A stretch of 64,000 bases of DNA from assembly GCF_016634425.1 (NCBI RefSeq), contig NZ_JAEPES010000004.1, forward strand, positions 224,925-288,924, read 5' to 3'. Source of the stretch: Lacisediminihabitans changchengi (GTDB taxonomy: Bacteria > Actinomycetota > Actinomycetes > Actinomycetales > Microbacteriaceae). Under the pieces are notes generated by a model. It was given only the letters and a program-made list of their open reading frames with translations. It was not told the origin of the DNA and did no database searches. Shown here piece after piece: positions 57,203-64,000 of this stretch; the stretch's first letter is position 1, and each line of letters begins with the position of its first letter. The translations under genes and the position numbers were made by a program.

Positions 57203-58558
57203 ATGCCCAAGGCCCAGTCCACTTTCCGCTGCACCGAGTGCGGTTGGACGACCCCGAAATGGGCCGGCCGCTGCGCCGAGTGTCAGTCCTGGAATACGGT
57301 GACGGATGCCACGCAGACCGGCACCGCCGCCCGCCAGGTCAAGCCGCTCGCGCCGTCCGACTCCCGCATCGCCCGCCCGATCACCATGATCACGGCCGAG
57401 GCGAGCGCGCACTGGCCGAGCGGCATCGCCGAGTTCGACCGGGTGCTCGGCGGCGGCATCGTGCCCGGGTCCACCATTCTGCTCAGCGGCGAGCCGGGCG
57501 TCGGCAAGTCGACGCTGCTGCTCGAGGTCGCGGCCCGTGCCGCGCTCTCCGGCCAGCGCGTGCTCTACGTCACCGCCGAGGAGTCGGCCAGCCAGGTGCG
57601 CCTGCGTGCCGAGCGCACCAACGCCCTCGATCACAACCTGTTTCTCGCCGCAGAGACCGACCTCGCGACGATCCTCGGGCAGATCGAGCAGGTCGACCCG
57701 CAGCTGCTCATCGTCGACTCGGTGCAGACGGTGTCGAGCTCGGCCAGCGACGGCCTCGCCGGGGGCACCTCGCAGGTGCGCGAAGTGGCGTCGACGCTGA
57801 TCCGGGTGTCGAAAGACCGCAACCTCCCGGTGCTCCTGGTCGGCCACGTCACCAAAGACGGATCCATCGCCGGCCCCCGTCTGCTCGAACACCTGGTCGA
57901 CGTCGTCTGCCATTTCGAGGGCGACCGCCAGACCGCCCTGCGATTCGTGCGAGCGCAGAAGAACCGCTTCGGACCGACCGACGAGGTGGGCTGTTTCGAG
58001 ATGACCGGCGACGGCATCGCCGAAGTCGCCGATCCGAGCGGGCTGTTCCTCTCCCGCGGCACTGTCGCGGTGAGCGGCACCTGCGTCACCGTCGCCGTCG
58101 AGGGCCGCCGCGCGCTACCCGTCGAGGTGCAGGCCCTGATCGTCAAATCGTCCGCACCGAATCCGCGCCGGGTGACCAACGGCGTCGACTCCTCGCGGGT
58201 CGCGATGCTGCTCGCGGTGTTGGAGCGACGTGCGGGAATGAGGCTCGGCGAACACGACGTGTACGTGTCGACGGTGGGCGGCATCCGTCTCACCGAGCCG
58301 GGCGCAGACCTCGCCATCGCCCTGGCGATCGCCAGCGCCTACAGCGACCGCGCCTTCCCGTCGACGCTCGCGGCGGTCGGCGAGATCAGCCTGGCCGGTG
58401 AGATCCGTCCGGTGTCGCAGGCCAAGCAACGCACCACCGAGGCCAAGCGGCTCGGCTTCAGCACGATGATCGACGCCGAGCTCGCCCACCTCCGCGAGGC
58501 GATGCGCCTCGCCTTCTCGCTGGCGCAGCTCGAGCAGCCGGACGTGCCGGCGTTCTAG
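57203..58558 (+). CDS. radA: DNA repair protein RadA
   Basis: This 451-residue helicase-like protein drives branch migration in recombination. The N-terminal zinc finger has C10, C13, C24 and C27. Walker A GEPGVGKST is at 96-104 and the RadA signature KNRFG at 253-257. The C-terminal Lon-protease-like domain (GVDSSRVAMLLAVLERRAG, then VYVSTVGG and AVGEISLAGEIRPV) is complete. Full family length. Leaderless-type start. Confidence 0.97.
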   Translation: MPKAQSTFRCTECGWTTPKWAGRCAECQSWNTVTDATQTGTAARQVKPLAPSDSRIARPITMITAEASAHWPSGIAEFDRVLGGGIVPGSTILLSGEPGVGKSTLLLEVAARAALSGQRVLYVTAEESASQVRLRAERTNALDHNLFLAAETDLATILGQIEQVDPQLLIVDSVQTVSSSASDGLAGGTSQVREVASTLIRVSKDRNLPVLLVGHVTKDGSIAGPRLLEHLVDVVCHFEGDRQTALRFVRAQKNRFGPTDEVGCFEMTGDGIAEVADPSGLFLSRGTVAVSGTCVTVAVEGRRALPVEVQALIVKSSAPNPRRVTNGVDSSRVAMLLAVLERRAGMRLGEHDVYVSTVGGIRLTEPGADLAIALAIASAYSDRAFPSTLAAVGEISLAGEIRPVSQAKQRTTEAKRLGFSTMIDAELAHLREAMRLAFSLAQLEQPDVPAF

Positions 58559-58576
58559 GTGACGCAAGCGCACGCG

Positions 58577-59206
58577 CTAGTTGAGGATGAACTGCACCGT
58601 CTGCTTGGACTTGACCTGTCCGAGCGACACCGAGAGGTGATAGCTCGCGCCGCCAGCCGTCACCTTGGGCTTGTCGGTCGCCGCGCAGGTGCTGGGCGCG
58701 GAGCGGGTGCGATCCCAGGCGATGGTCGGCGTCGATACCGGCTTGTTCGGCTCGAGCACCTGCGAGAAGTCCACGGCGTTCACCTGGCAGTCCTTCGACT
58801 GCCAGATCGTCTCGGACCCGCTAGTGACCACCAGGTTCTGCTGCGTGGTGCCCGCGTTCACCGTGCAGGTCTTCGACCCGGTGTTCGTGATCGTCATGCC
58901 GATCATCGGGTTGACGGCGCTGCCGTACGTGGTGTTGTCGGTGACCGCCTCAAGCTTGATGTTGGCCGGCAAGCAGTCACCGGTCGAGGCAGTGCTCGAC
59001 GGCGACGGAGACGGAGAGGCGGATGACTCGGCCACAGGTTTCTTCGTCGAGCCGGGGCTCGCGGCACCGCTGCCGCCGCTCCCGGGTCGCACGATGATGA
59101 GGATCACGATGATGATCACCGCGAGGATACCCACGCCGACGGCCAGCCTGCGGCGCCAGTAGACCTGGGGTTCCTGCGGGCCGACCGGATTGCGGAACGT
59201 CGACAT
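58577..59206 (-). CDS. Membrane-anchored or secreted protein of unknown function
   Basis: This 209-residue protein has one N-terminal membrane segment (RLAVGVGILAVIIIVILIIV, about 20-39), a Ser/Pro-rich linker (SSASPSPSPSSTAS) and an external beta-rich domain with four Cys residues that may form disulphides (GDCLPAN, KTCTVN, KDCQVN, STCAAT). The layout resembles DUF4232-type exported domains, but I cannot name a family. TACTCT lies 6 nt before the ATG (leaderless). Confidence 0.72.
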   Translation of the reverse strand: MSTFRNPVGPQEPQVYWRRRLAVGVGILAVIIIVILIIVRPGSGGSGAASPGSTKKPVAESSASPSPSPSSTASTGDCLPANIKLEAVTDNTTYGSAVNPMIGMTITNTGSKTCTVNAGTTQQNLVVTSGSETIWQSKDCQVNAVDFSQVLEPNKPVSTPTIAWDRTRSAPSTCAATDKPKVTAGGASYHLSVSLGQVKSKQTVQFILN

Positions 59207-59212
59207 GGGCTA

Positions 59213-59218
59213 AGAGTA
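59213..59218 (-). promoter_or_regulatory. Leaderless -10 box, gene at 58577-59206
   Basis: On the minus strand TACTCT is followed by 6 nt and the ATG at 59206. The box lies just 2 nt from the stop codon of the GNAT gene upstream on the same strand. Confidence 0.5.
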
Positions 59219-59219
59219 G

Positions 59220-59720
59220 CTACAGCCTCTTCAGCATCCGGGTATTTCCGAGCGTGTTTGGCTTTACCCGGGCAAGATCGAGAAACTCGGCGACGCCCTC
59301 ATCCGGTGAGCGCACCAGTTCGGCGTACACGGCGGGGTCGATCGGTTCCTCCGTCATCGGCTCAAACCCGTGACGCGTGAAGAACGGCACCTCGAAGGTC
59401 AGGCAGAACAGTCGGCTGAGACCGAGGTCGCGCGCATCCGATTCGAGCTGTTCGAGCAGTGCATGCCCCACGCCGTGGTGCAGCCACTCCTCGGTGACCG
59501 CGAGAGTGCGCACCTCGGCGAGATCCTCCCACATGACGTGCAGCGCACCGCAGCCAATCGGGGTGCCGCTCTCGTCGACGGCGATCCGGAACTCCTGGAT
59601 CGTCTCGTAGAACACCACCGAGTCTTTTCCGAGCAGGATGCGCTTCTGCACCAGCGGCTCGACGACGGCCTGGATGAACGGGACGTCGGACGTGCGGGCG
59701 GGCCGAACCGAGAAACTCAT
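59220..59720 (-). CDS. Amino-acid N-acetyltransferase (ArgA-like GNAT)
   Basis: This 166-residue GNAT-fold acetyltransferase resembles the short actinobacterial ArgA (Mycobacterium Rv2747), which acetylates glutamate for arginine synthesis. Visible: VRPARTSDVPFI, LHVMWEDLAEVRTLAV, the acetyl-CoA loop GVGHALLEQLESDARDLG, and FCLTFEVPFFTRHGF. TAAGCT lies 6 nt before the ATG (leaderless). Other arginine genes are not in the window. Confidence 0.82.
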   Translation of the reverse strand: MSFSVRPARTSDVPFIQAVVEPLVQKRILLGKDSVVFYETIQEFRIAVDESGTPIGCGALHVMWEDLAEVRTLAVTEEWLHHGVGHALLEQLESDARDLGLSRLFCLTFEVPFFTRHGFEPMTEEPIDPAVYAELVRSPDEGVAEFLDLARVKPNTLGNTRMLKRL

Positions 59721-59726
59721 CCTTCG

Positions 59727-59732
59727 AGCTTA
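59727..59732 (-). promoter_or_regulatory. Leaderless -10 box, GNAT gene
   Basis: On the minus strand TAAGCT is followed by 6 nt and the ATG at 59720. Confidence 0.55.
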
Positions 59733-59775
59733 GGCCGATAGCATCGAGACCCGCGTACCGCGAGGGGAGCCGACG

Positions 59776-60648
59776 ATGGAACCGCAGATCGACGCGACGC
59801 TGGTCGAGCAACTGGTGCGCAGCCAGCATCCGCGACTCTCCGGGCCCGTCGATATGCTCGCCCACGGCTGGGACAACGACATTTACTGCCTGGGCGACGA
59901 GCTTCTCGTGCGCCTCCCCCGACGGCGGGTCGCGTCCGAGCTGATCGCGGGGGAACAGCGGTGGCTGCCGACGATCGCCGCACTGCTGCCCGTGCCGGTG
60001 CCGACCCCGGTCGCGGCCGGTCTGCCGGAGTTCGGCTATCCGTTCCGCTGGTCGATCACGCCGTGGCTGGCGGGCACGCCGGCCTTCCACTGGTCGCTGG
60101 CCGATCGCGCCGTCGTCGCAGATCAGCTGGCGGATGCCCTGCTCGCGCTTCACGTTCCCGCTCCGATCGACGCTCCCGTCAACCCCGTACGCGGTGTGCC
60201 GCTCGCGCGTCGGGACTCCGCGCTGCGCGCGCGCCTCCCGCAGTTCGCCAGTGCTGACACGAACAGTGCCGCGGCGATCGAGAGCGCGTGGGAACGAGCG
60301 CTCGCGGCACCGGCGTGGAGCGGGCCCGCGCTCTGGCTGCACGGCGACCTGCACCCGGCGAACATCCTGTTGGAGGAGCGCACCGACGGTCTCGATCTCG
60401 CGGCGATCATCGACTTCGGCGATCTGACCTCGGGCGACCCGGCGACAGACCTCGCCCTGGCGTGGCTGATGCTCGACGGCAGTGGTCGCGCCCGGTTCCG
60501 GGAGCGGATGGCGCCGGACCAGGCGACCTGGGATCGCGCCCGGGGCTGGGCGCTCAACATGGCGACGGCGATGATCGTGGGATCCCCGGAGGGAGCGCCC
60601 ACGATCCCGATCGGCCGAGCTGCACTGGAGCAGGTTCTGGCGGATTAA
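59776..60648 (+). CDS. Aminoglycoside phosphotransferase-family kinase
   Basis: This 290-residue kinase-like protein has the APH fold: HGDLHPANILLEE (catalytic loop), IIDFGDLTSGDPATDLA (metal site) and an N-terminal AHGWDNDIYCLGDELLVRLPRR with the nucleotide-binding Lys replaced by Arg. Members phosphorylate antibiotics or metabolites such as homoserine; the substrate is unknown and resistance should not be assumed. A GAGGGGAG ribosome site lies about 10 nt before the ATG. Confidence 0.85.
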   Translation: MEPQIDATLVEQLVRSQHPRLSGPVDMLAHGWDNDIYCLGDELLVRLPRRRVASELIAGEQRWLPTIAALLPVPVPTPVAAGLPEFGYPFRWSITPWLAGTPAFHWSLADRAVVADQLADALLALHVPAPIDAPVNPVRGVPLARRDSALRARLPQFASADTNSAAAIESAWERALAAPAWSGPALWLHGDLHPANILLEERTDGLDLAAIIDFGDLTSGDPATDLALAWLMLDGSGRARFRERMAPDQATWDRARGWALNMATAMIVGSPEGAPTIPIGRAALEQVLAD

Positions 60649-60652
60649 CGAA

Positions 60653-60686
60653 ACCGCGGGCCGAGCCTGTCGGCTCGACCCGCGGT
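60653..60686. terminator. Bidirectional terminator between the kinase gene and clpC
   Basis: accgcggg-c-cgagcc pairs with ggctcg-a-cccgcggt with one mismatch and a short loop. It lies between two convergent genes, so it can serve both. Confidence 0.8.
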
Positions 60687-60720
60687 CGGTAGTGCTGATG
60701 CTGCTTAGGCCTCGATGGCC

Positions 60721-63207
60721 CTAGGCCTCGATAGCCTCGACGGCTTCTTCGATGACCTCGCGGCCGGGCTGGCGACCGGTGGTGAACACGAACTCGTCAT
60801 TCACGAAGTCGACGTGCACGTGGTCGCCGGCGGTGAGCTCGCCCTGCAGGATGCGCTCGCTCAGTCGGTCTTCGACCTCGCGCTGGATCGCACGGCGCAA
60901 CGGCCGAGCTCCGAGCGACGGGTCGAAGCCGATCTTGATCAGGTGCTCCTTGGCGGCCTGGCCGATCTCCACGGTCATGTCGCGGTCCAGCAGGCGGTCG
61001 GAAAGACGCTTGATGAACAGGTCGACGATCTGGAGGAGCTCCGGCTGCGTGAGCTGCGGGAAGACGATGGTGTCGTCGACACGGTTGAGGAACTCCGGCT
61101 TGAAGTTCTTCTTCAACTCCTCGACGACCTTGCCACGCATGCGGTCGTAGCCGCTCGCGGTGTCGGAGGCGGAGGTGAAGCCGAGCGGGGTTCCGGAGAT
61201 GTCGCGGGTTCCGAGGTTGGTGGTCATGATGATCACCGTGTTCTTGAAGTCCACGACACGGCCCTGGCCATCGGTCAGTCGTCCCTCTTCCAGAATCTGG
61301 AGGAGCGAGTTGAAGATGTCCGGGTGGGCCTTCTCGATCTCGTCGAACAGCACCACGGAGAACGGCTTGCGGCGCACCTTCTCGGTGAGCTGGCCGCCCT
61401 CTTCGAAGCCGACGAATCCGGGAGGAGCACCGAACAGTCGCGAGACCGTGTGCTTCTCGCCGTACTCCGACATGTCGAGGGAGATCAGGGCGTTCTCATC
61501 GTCGAACAGGAACTCGGCGAGCGCCTTGGCGAGCTCCGTCTTTCCGACACCGGTGGGGCCGGCGAAGATGAACGAGCCCGAGGGACGCTTCGGGTCTTTC
61601 AGACCCGCACGCTGGCGACGGATGGTCTTGGAGAGCGCCGCGATGGCCTCCTCCTGACCGACGACGCGCTGGTGCAGCGCCTTCTCCATGAAGACGAGAC
61701 GGCTGGTCTCCTCCTCGGTGAGCTTGAACACCGGGATGCCGGTGGCCGCGGCGAGGACCTCGGCGATCACGCCTTCGTCCACGGTGCCGGTCGAGCCGGC
61801 CTCTCCGCTCTTCCACTGCTTCTCGAGACGCAGGCGCTCCCCGAGCAGCTTCTTCTCTTCGTCACGAAGCGAAGCGGCCTTCTCGAAGTCCTGATCCTCG
61901 ATCGCGCCCTCCTTCTGCCCGCGGACGGCCGCGATGCGGTCGTCGAACTCGCGGAGCTCCGGCGGGGCGGACAGGATCGACAGACGCAGGCGGGCGCCGG
62001 CCTCGTCGATCAGGTCGATGGCCTTGTCGGGGAGGAAGCGGTCGGCCACGTAGCGGTCGGCCAGGTTCGCGGCGGCGACGATGGCGCCATCCGTGATGGA
62101 CACCTTGTGGAACGACTCGTACTTGTCGCGCAGTCCCTTGAGGATGTTGATGGTGTGGGGCAGGGAGGGCTCGTGCACCTGCACCGGCTGGAAGCGGCGC
62201 TCGAGCGCTGCATCCTTCTCGAAGTGCTTGCGGTACTCGTCGAGGGTCGTTGCTCCGATGGTCTGGAGTTCACCGCGGGCGAGCAGCGGCTTGAGAATCG
62301 ACGCGGCGTCGATCGCACCCTCTGCAGCACCGGCGCCGACGAGGGTGTGGATCTCGTCGATGAAGGTGATGATGTCACCGCGGGTGCGGATCTCCTTGGT
62401 GACCTTCTTCAGGCGCTCCTCGAAGTCACCGCGGTAGCGGCTTCCGGCGATGAGCGAGCCGAGGTCGAGCGTGTAGAGCTGCTTGTCCTTCAGCGTCTCC
62501 GGGACATCCCCACGGACGATCGCCTGCGCGAGGCCCTCGACGACGGCGGTCTTGCCGACGCCGGGCTCTCCGATCAGTACCGGGTTGTTCTTCGAACGGC
62601 GGGAGAGGATCTGCATGACCCGCTCCATCTCCTTCTCGCGCCCGATCACCGGGTCGAGCTTGCCGTCGCGGGCGGCTTGGGTGAGGTTGCGTCCGAACTG
62701 GTCGAGCACCTGGCTGCCGCCCTGAGCGGATGCCTGCGTCTCGCCGCCGACAGCGACCTGCTCCTTGCCCTGGTATCCGCTGAGCAGCTGGATGACCTGC
62801 TGGCGCACGCGGTTGAGGTCGGCGCCGAGCTTCACGAGCACCTGGGCTGCGACGCCCTCGCCCTCGCGGATGAGTCCGAGCAGGATGTGCTCGGTTCCGA
62901 TGTAGTTGTGGCCGAGCTGCAGCGCCTCGCGCAGTGACAGCTCCAAGACCTTCTTCGCGCGCGGCGTGAACGGGATGTGCCCCGTCGGCTGCTGCTGGCC
63001 CTGGCCGATGATGTCCTGAACCTGCTCGCGCACGGCGTCGAGCGAGATACCGAGGGACTCGAGTGCCTTCGCGGCAACGCCCTCGCCCTCGTGGATCAGG
63101 CCGAGCAGGATGTGCTCGGTGCCGATGTAGTTGTGGTTGAGCATTTTGGCTTCTTCTTGCGCCAAGACGACCACCCGACGGGCTCTGTCAGTAAATCTTT
63201 CGAACAT
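60721..63207 (-). CDS. clpC: ATP-dependent Clp protease ATP-binding subunit ClpC
   Basis: This 828-residue AAA+ unfoldase feeds proteins to ClpP. It has two N-terminal Clp repeats ([20 protein letters not shown] and a second copy), first ATPase Walker [10 protein letters not shown] (K219), a UVR-type coiled middle domain, second Walker [10 protein letters not shown] (K556) and the C-terminal [20 protein letters not shown]. The ATG at 63207 has AGGAGT 5 nt upstream and gives [12 protein letters not shown]; the 50-codon frame upstream is not used. Full length. It is essential for protein quality control in actinobacteria. Confidence 0.97.
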   Translation of the reverse strand: MFERFTDRARRVVVLAQEEAKMLNHNYIGTEHILLGLIHEGEGVAAKALESLGISLDAVREQVQDIIGQGQQQPTGHIPFTPRAKKVLELSLREALQLGHNYIGTEHILLGLIREGEGVAAQVLVKLGADLNRVRQQVIQLLSGYQGKEQVAVGGETQASAQGGSQVLDQFGRNLTQAARDGKLDPVIGREKEMERVMQILSRRSKNNPVLIGEPGVGKTAVVEGLAQAIVRGDVPETLKDKQLYTLDLGSLIAGSRYRGDFEERLKKVTKEIRTRGDIITFIDEIHTLVGAGAAEGAIDAASILKPLLARGELQTIGATTLDEYRKHFEKDAALERRFQPVQVHEPSLPHTINILKGLRDKYESFHKVSITDGAIVAAANLADRYVADRFLPDKAIDLIDEAGARLRLSILSAPPELREFDDRIAAVRGQKEGAIEDQDFEKAASLRDEEKKLLGERLRLEKQWKSGEAGSTGTVDEGVIAEVLAAATGIPVFKLTEEETSRLVFMEKALHQRVVGQEEAIAALSKTIRRQRAGLKDPKRPSGSFIFAGPTGVGKTELAKALAEFLFDDENALISLDMSEYGEKHTVSRLFGAPPGFVGFEEGGQLTEKVRRKPFSVVLFDEIEKAHPDIFNSLLQILEEGRLTDGQGRVVDFKNTVIIMTTNLGTRDISGTPLGFTSASDTASGYDRMRGKVVEELKKNFKPEFLNRVDDTIVFPQLTQPELLQIVDLFIKRLSDRLLDRDMTVEIGQAAKEHLIKIGFDPSLGARPLRRAIQREVEDRLSERILQGELTAGDHVHVDFVNDEFVFTTGRQPGREVIEEAVEAIEA

Positions 63208-63390
63208 GTTGACTCCTATGGCACCGTGCAGGGTTGGCGCCGTTACATCAGAGACTAACCAGCAACCACTGGGATCCGGCGCTCTGTTCGCCGTGGGCGT
63301 GACCGCGGTTGACACAGGCGGCACATCGTCTGAGACGAGCTTCTGATCGTCGGCCACTCGCTCGTAGAGAACCAGCCCGAGTGAGCTGAC

Positions 63391-63579
63391 CTACTTGGGC
63401 TGGGTCGACTCGAGTTGCGAGTCGAGGCGGGCACGCTCTTCGGCTTCGATCTCGGAATAGACCTTGCGCTCGGTGCGGTCGGCCCGAAGGATCGAGCGCA
63501 TCACGAGCCAGAAGACCAGGCCGAGCAGGATCGTGGGAACCACGGAGTAGATGGCGTTGGCCCAGAAGTTGTGGATCAC
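63391..63579 (-). CDS. Small single-span membrane protein
   Basis: This 62-residue protein has one membrane segment (IYSVVPTILLGLVFWLVM, about 10-27) and a charged cytoplasmic tail with alternating Arg/Glu (RADRTERKVYSEIEAEERAR), predicted coiled. It lies between clpC and a second tiny membrane protein gene. No known function. Confidence 0.7.
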   Translation of the reverse strand: MIHNFWANAIYSVVPTILLGLVFWLVMRSILRADRTERKVYSEIEAEERARLDSQLESTQPK

Positions 63580-63620
63580 GAAAATCAGAATACGTCGACT
63601 GGCTGGGAAGCCCCGCCGAG

Positions 63621-63758
63621 TCAGCTGCCGTGGGCGACGACGCCGATGATGCCCTGGATGATCGAGTACAGGGCGACGCCAGCGACGGCGATCCAGAGTA
63701 CGACGCGGGTGGTCGACGGCTTCTTCGGGTCTTTGGGTTCCTGCGGCAGATAGCTCAT
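63621..63758 (-). CDS. 45-residue membrane protein
   Basis: The ATG at 63758 follows GAGG at 7 nt and opens 45 codons. The product starts MSYLPQEPKDPKKPSTTR and continues with a hydrophobic segment (VVLWIAVAGVALYSIIQG) and HGS at the end, so it is a single-span membrane protein with a Pro/Lys-rich cytoplasmic N-terminus. It lies 29 nt after the lysS stop and may be co-transcribed with it. Unknown function. Confidence 0.65.
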   Translation of the reverse strand: MSYLPQEPKDPKKPSTTRVVLWIAVAGVALYSIIQGIIGVVAHGS

Positions 63759-63787
63759 CGGTGCGCCTCGATCACTTAACTACTCGG

Positions 63788-64000
63788 TCACTTCACTAGG
63801 GGGAACAGGATCGTCTCGCGGATGCCGAGGCCGGTGAGCGCCATCAGCAGTCGGTCGATTCCCATGCCCATGCCTCCGGTGGGTGGCATCCCGTGCTCGA
63901 GGGCACGCAGGAACTCCTCGTCGAGGCGCATGGCCTCCGGGTCGCCCTTGGAGGCGAGGATCGCCTGCTCGACGAAACGCTCCCGCTGGATGACCGGGTC
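63788..64000 (-). CDS. lysS: Lysyl-tRNA synthetase, C-terminal part
   Basis: Open from the window edge, 70 codons plus stop. The sequence holds class II motif 3: [20 protein letters not shown], then [17 protein letters not shown] as the C-terminus. The upstream [12 protein letters not shown] matches LysS. The remainder of the gene lies beyond 64000. It should charge tRNA-Lys. Confidence 0.93.
   Translation of the reverse strand, partial: DPVIQRERFVEQAILASKGDPEAMRLDEEFLRALEHGMPPTGGMGMGIDRLLMALTGLGIRETILFPLVK

Noticed and set aside
59776..60648. Aminoglycoside resistance gene
   Set aside because: The APH fold is shared by many metabolite kinases; there is no evidence for antibiotic substrates, and the position next to housekeeping genes speaks against acquired resistance.
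60715..62937. Long plus-strand reading frame opposite clpC
   Set aside because: Antisense shadow of clpC; no domain recognisable and the codon pattern is inverted relative to the real gene.
63208..63357. 50-codon N-terminal extension of ClpC
   Set aside because: ClpC begins with [10 protein letters not shown] in this phylum and AGGAGT lies just before that ATG; the extension has no conserved sequence.

Overview
The window looks like chromosomal DNA of a GC-rich actinobacterium, most probably a member of the Microbacteriaceae (Leifsonia, Salinibacterium or a close relative). The evidence is as follows. RpoB numbering matches Mycobacterium exactly at D435, H445 and S450. The window carries actinobacterial families (RadA, ClpC, DUF427, DUF4916, DUF5997, a CGNR zinc-finger protein and a Lhr helicase of about 1,550 residues). 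Many genes look leaderless (TANNNT 6-7 nt before the start codon). It also carries the intergenic palindrome that begins GGTTGAGTAG and ends CTACTCAACC, which I associate with this family. I see no phage, plasmid, insertion sequence or CRISPR array.

Layout. 1-2230: end of a type IV pilus cluster on the minus strand (pilB plus the start of a Pro-rich protein). 2364-10008: rpoB-rpoC on the minus strand, both with TTG starts, with a sigma70-type promoter and a terminator. 10097-16742: small housekeeping and unknown genes (spermidine-synthase-like, TPR, SprT-like, CGNR, DUF427, ComB-like, SRPBCC, DUF1684) and a DEAD-box helicase with a long leader. 16878-31707: acyl-CoA ligase, NUDIX-like DUF4916, Lhr helicase and Nei2 glycosylase (adjacent repair genes), a probable Fe(II)/2-oxoglutarate oxygenase under an iron-box-like palindrome, DedA, a LysR sensor domain divergent from DUF5997, a YihY membrane protein, an SDR, a 31-residue acidic protein and PnuC. 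This stretch is rich in palindromic repeats and has one MFS gene remnant.

31704-41396: PrsW-type protease; xylose isomerase and alditol oxidase transcribed away from a shared control region holding a palindrome, with a ROK repressor next to them; a YcaQ-like winged-helix protein; an aldo/keto reductase; a TetR regulator and a DHA2 exporter. 41504-55441: a carbohydrate utilisation locus. A CUT1-type importer without its own ATPase, a GH2 beta-mannosidase, a GH113-like glycosidase and a BadF-type sugar kinase form one tightly coupled minus-strand operon. A LacI regulator is divergent from it, followed by a CE7 deacetylase, an ABC exporter, a LacI-like sensor without a DNA-binding domain and a second ROK regulator. 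The gene set suggests import and intracellular breakdown of (acetylated) manno-oligosaccharides.

55491-64000: two tandem repeats, a second copy of an 80-nt inverted-repeat element, tRNA-Ser(CGA), an SGNH hydrolase, RadA, a secreted or membrane-anchored unknown, an ArgA-like GNAT, a phosphotransferase, ClpC, two tiny membrane proteins and the 3' end of lysS.

The observations most worth following are: (i) the divergent LysR-sensor/DUF5997 pair, which might be a split regulator; (ii) the iron-box plus putative dioxygenase; (iii) the xylA-aldO divergent pair with a palindromic operator; (iv) the mannoside locus with its two unusual sensors; (v) a family of long intergenic hairpins with no common sequence, and the repeats that have entered coding sequence.
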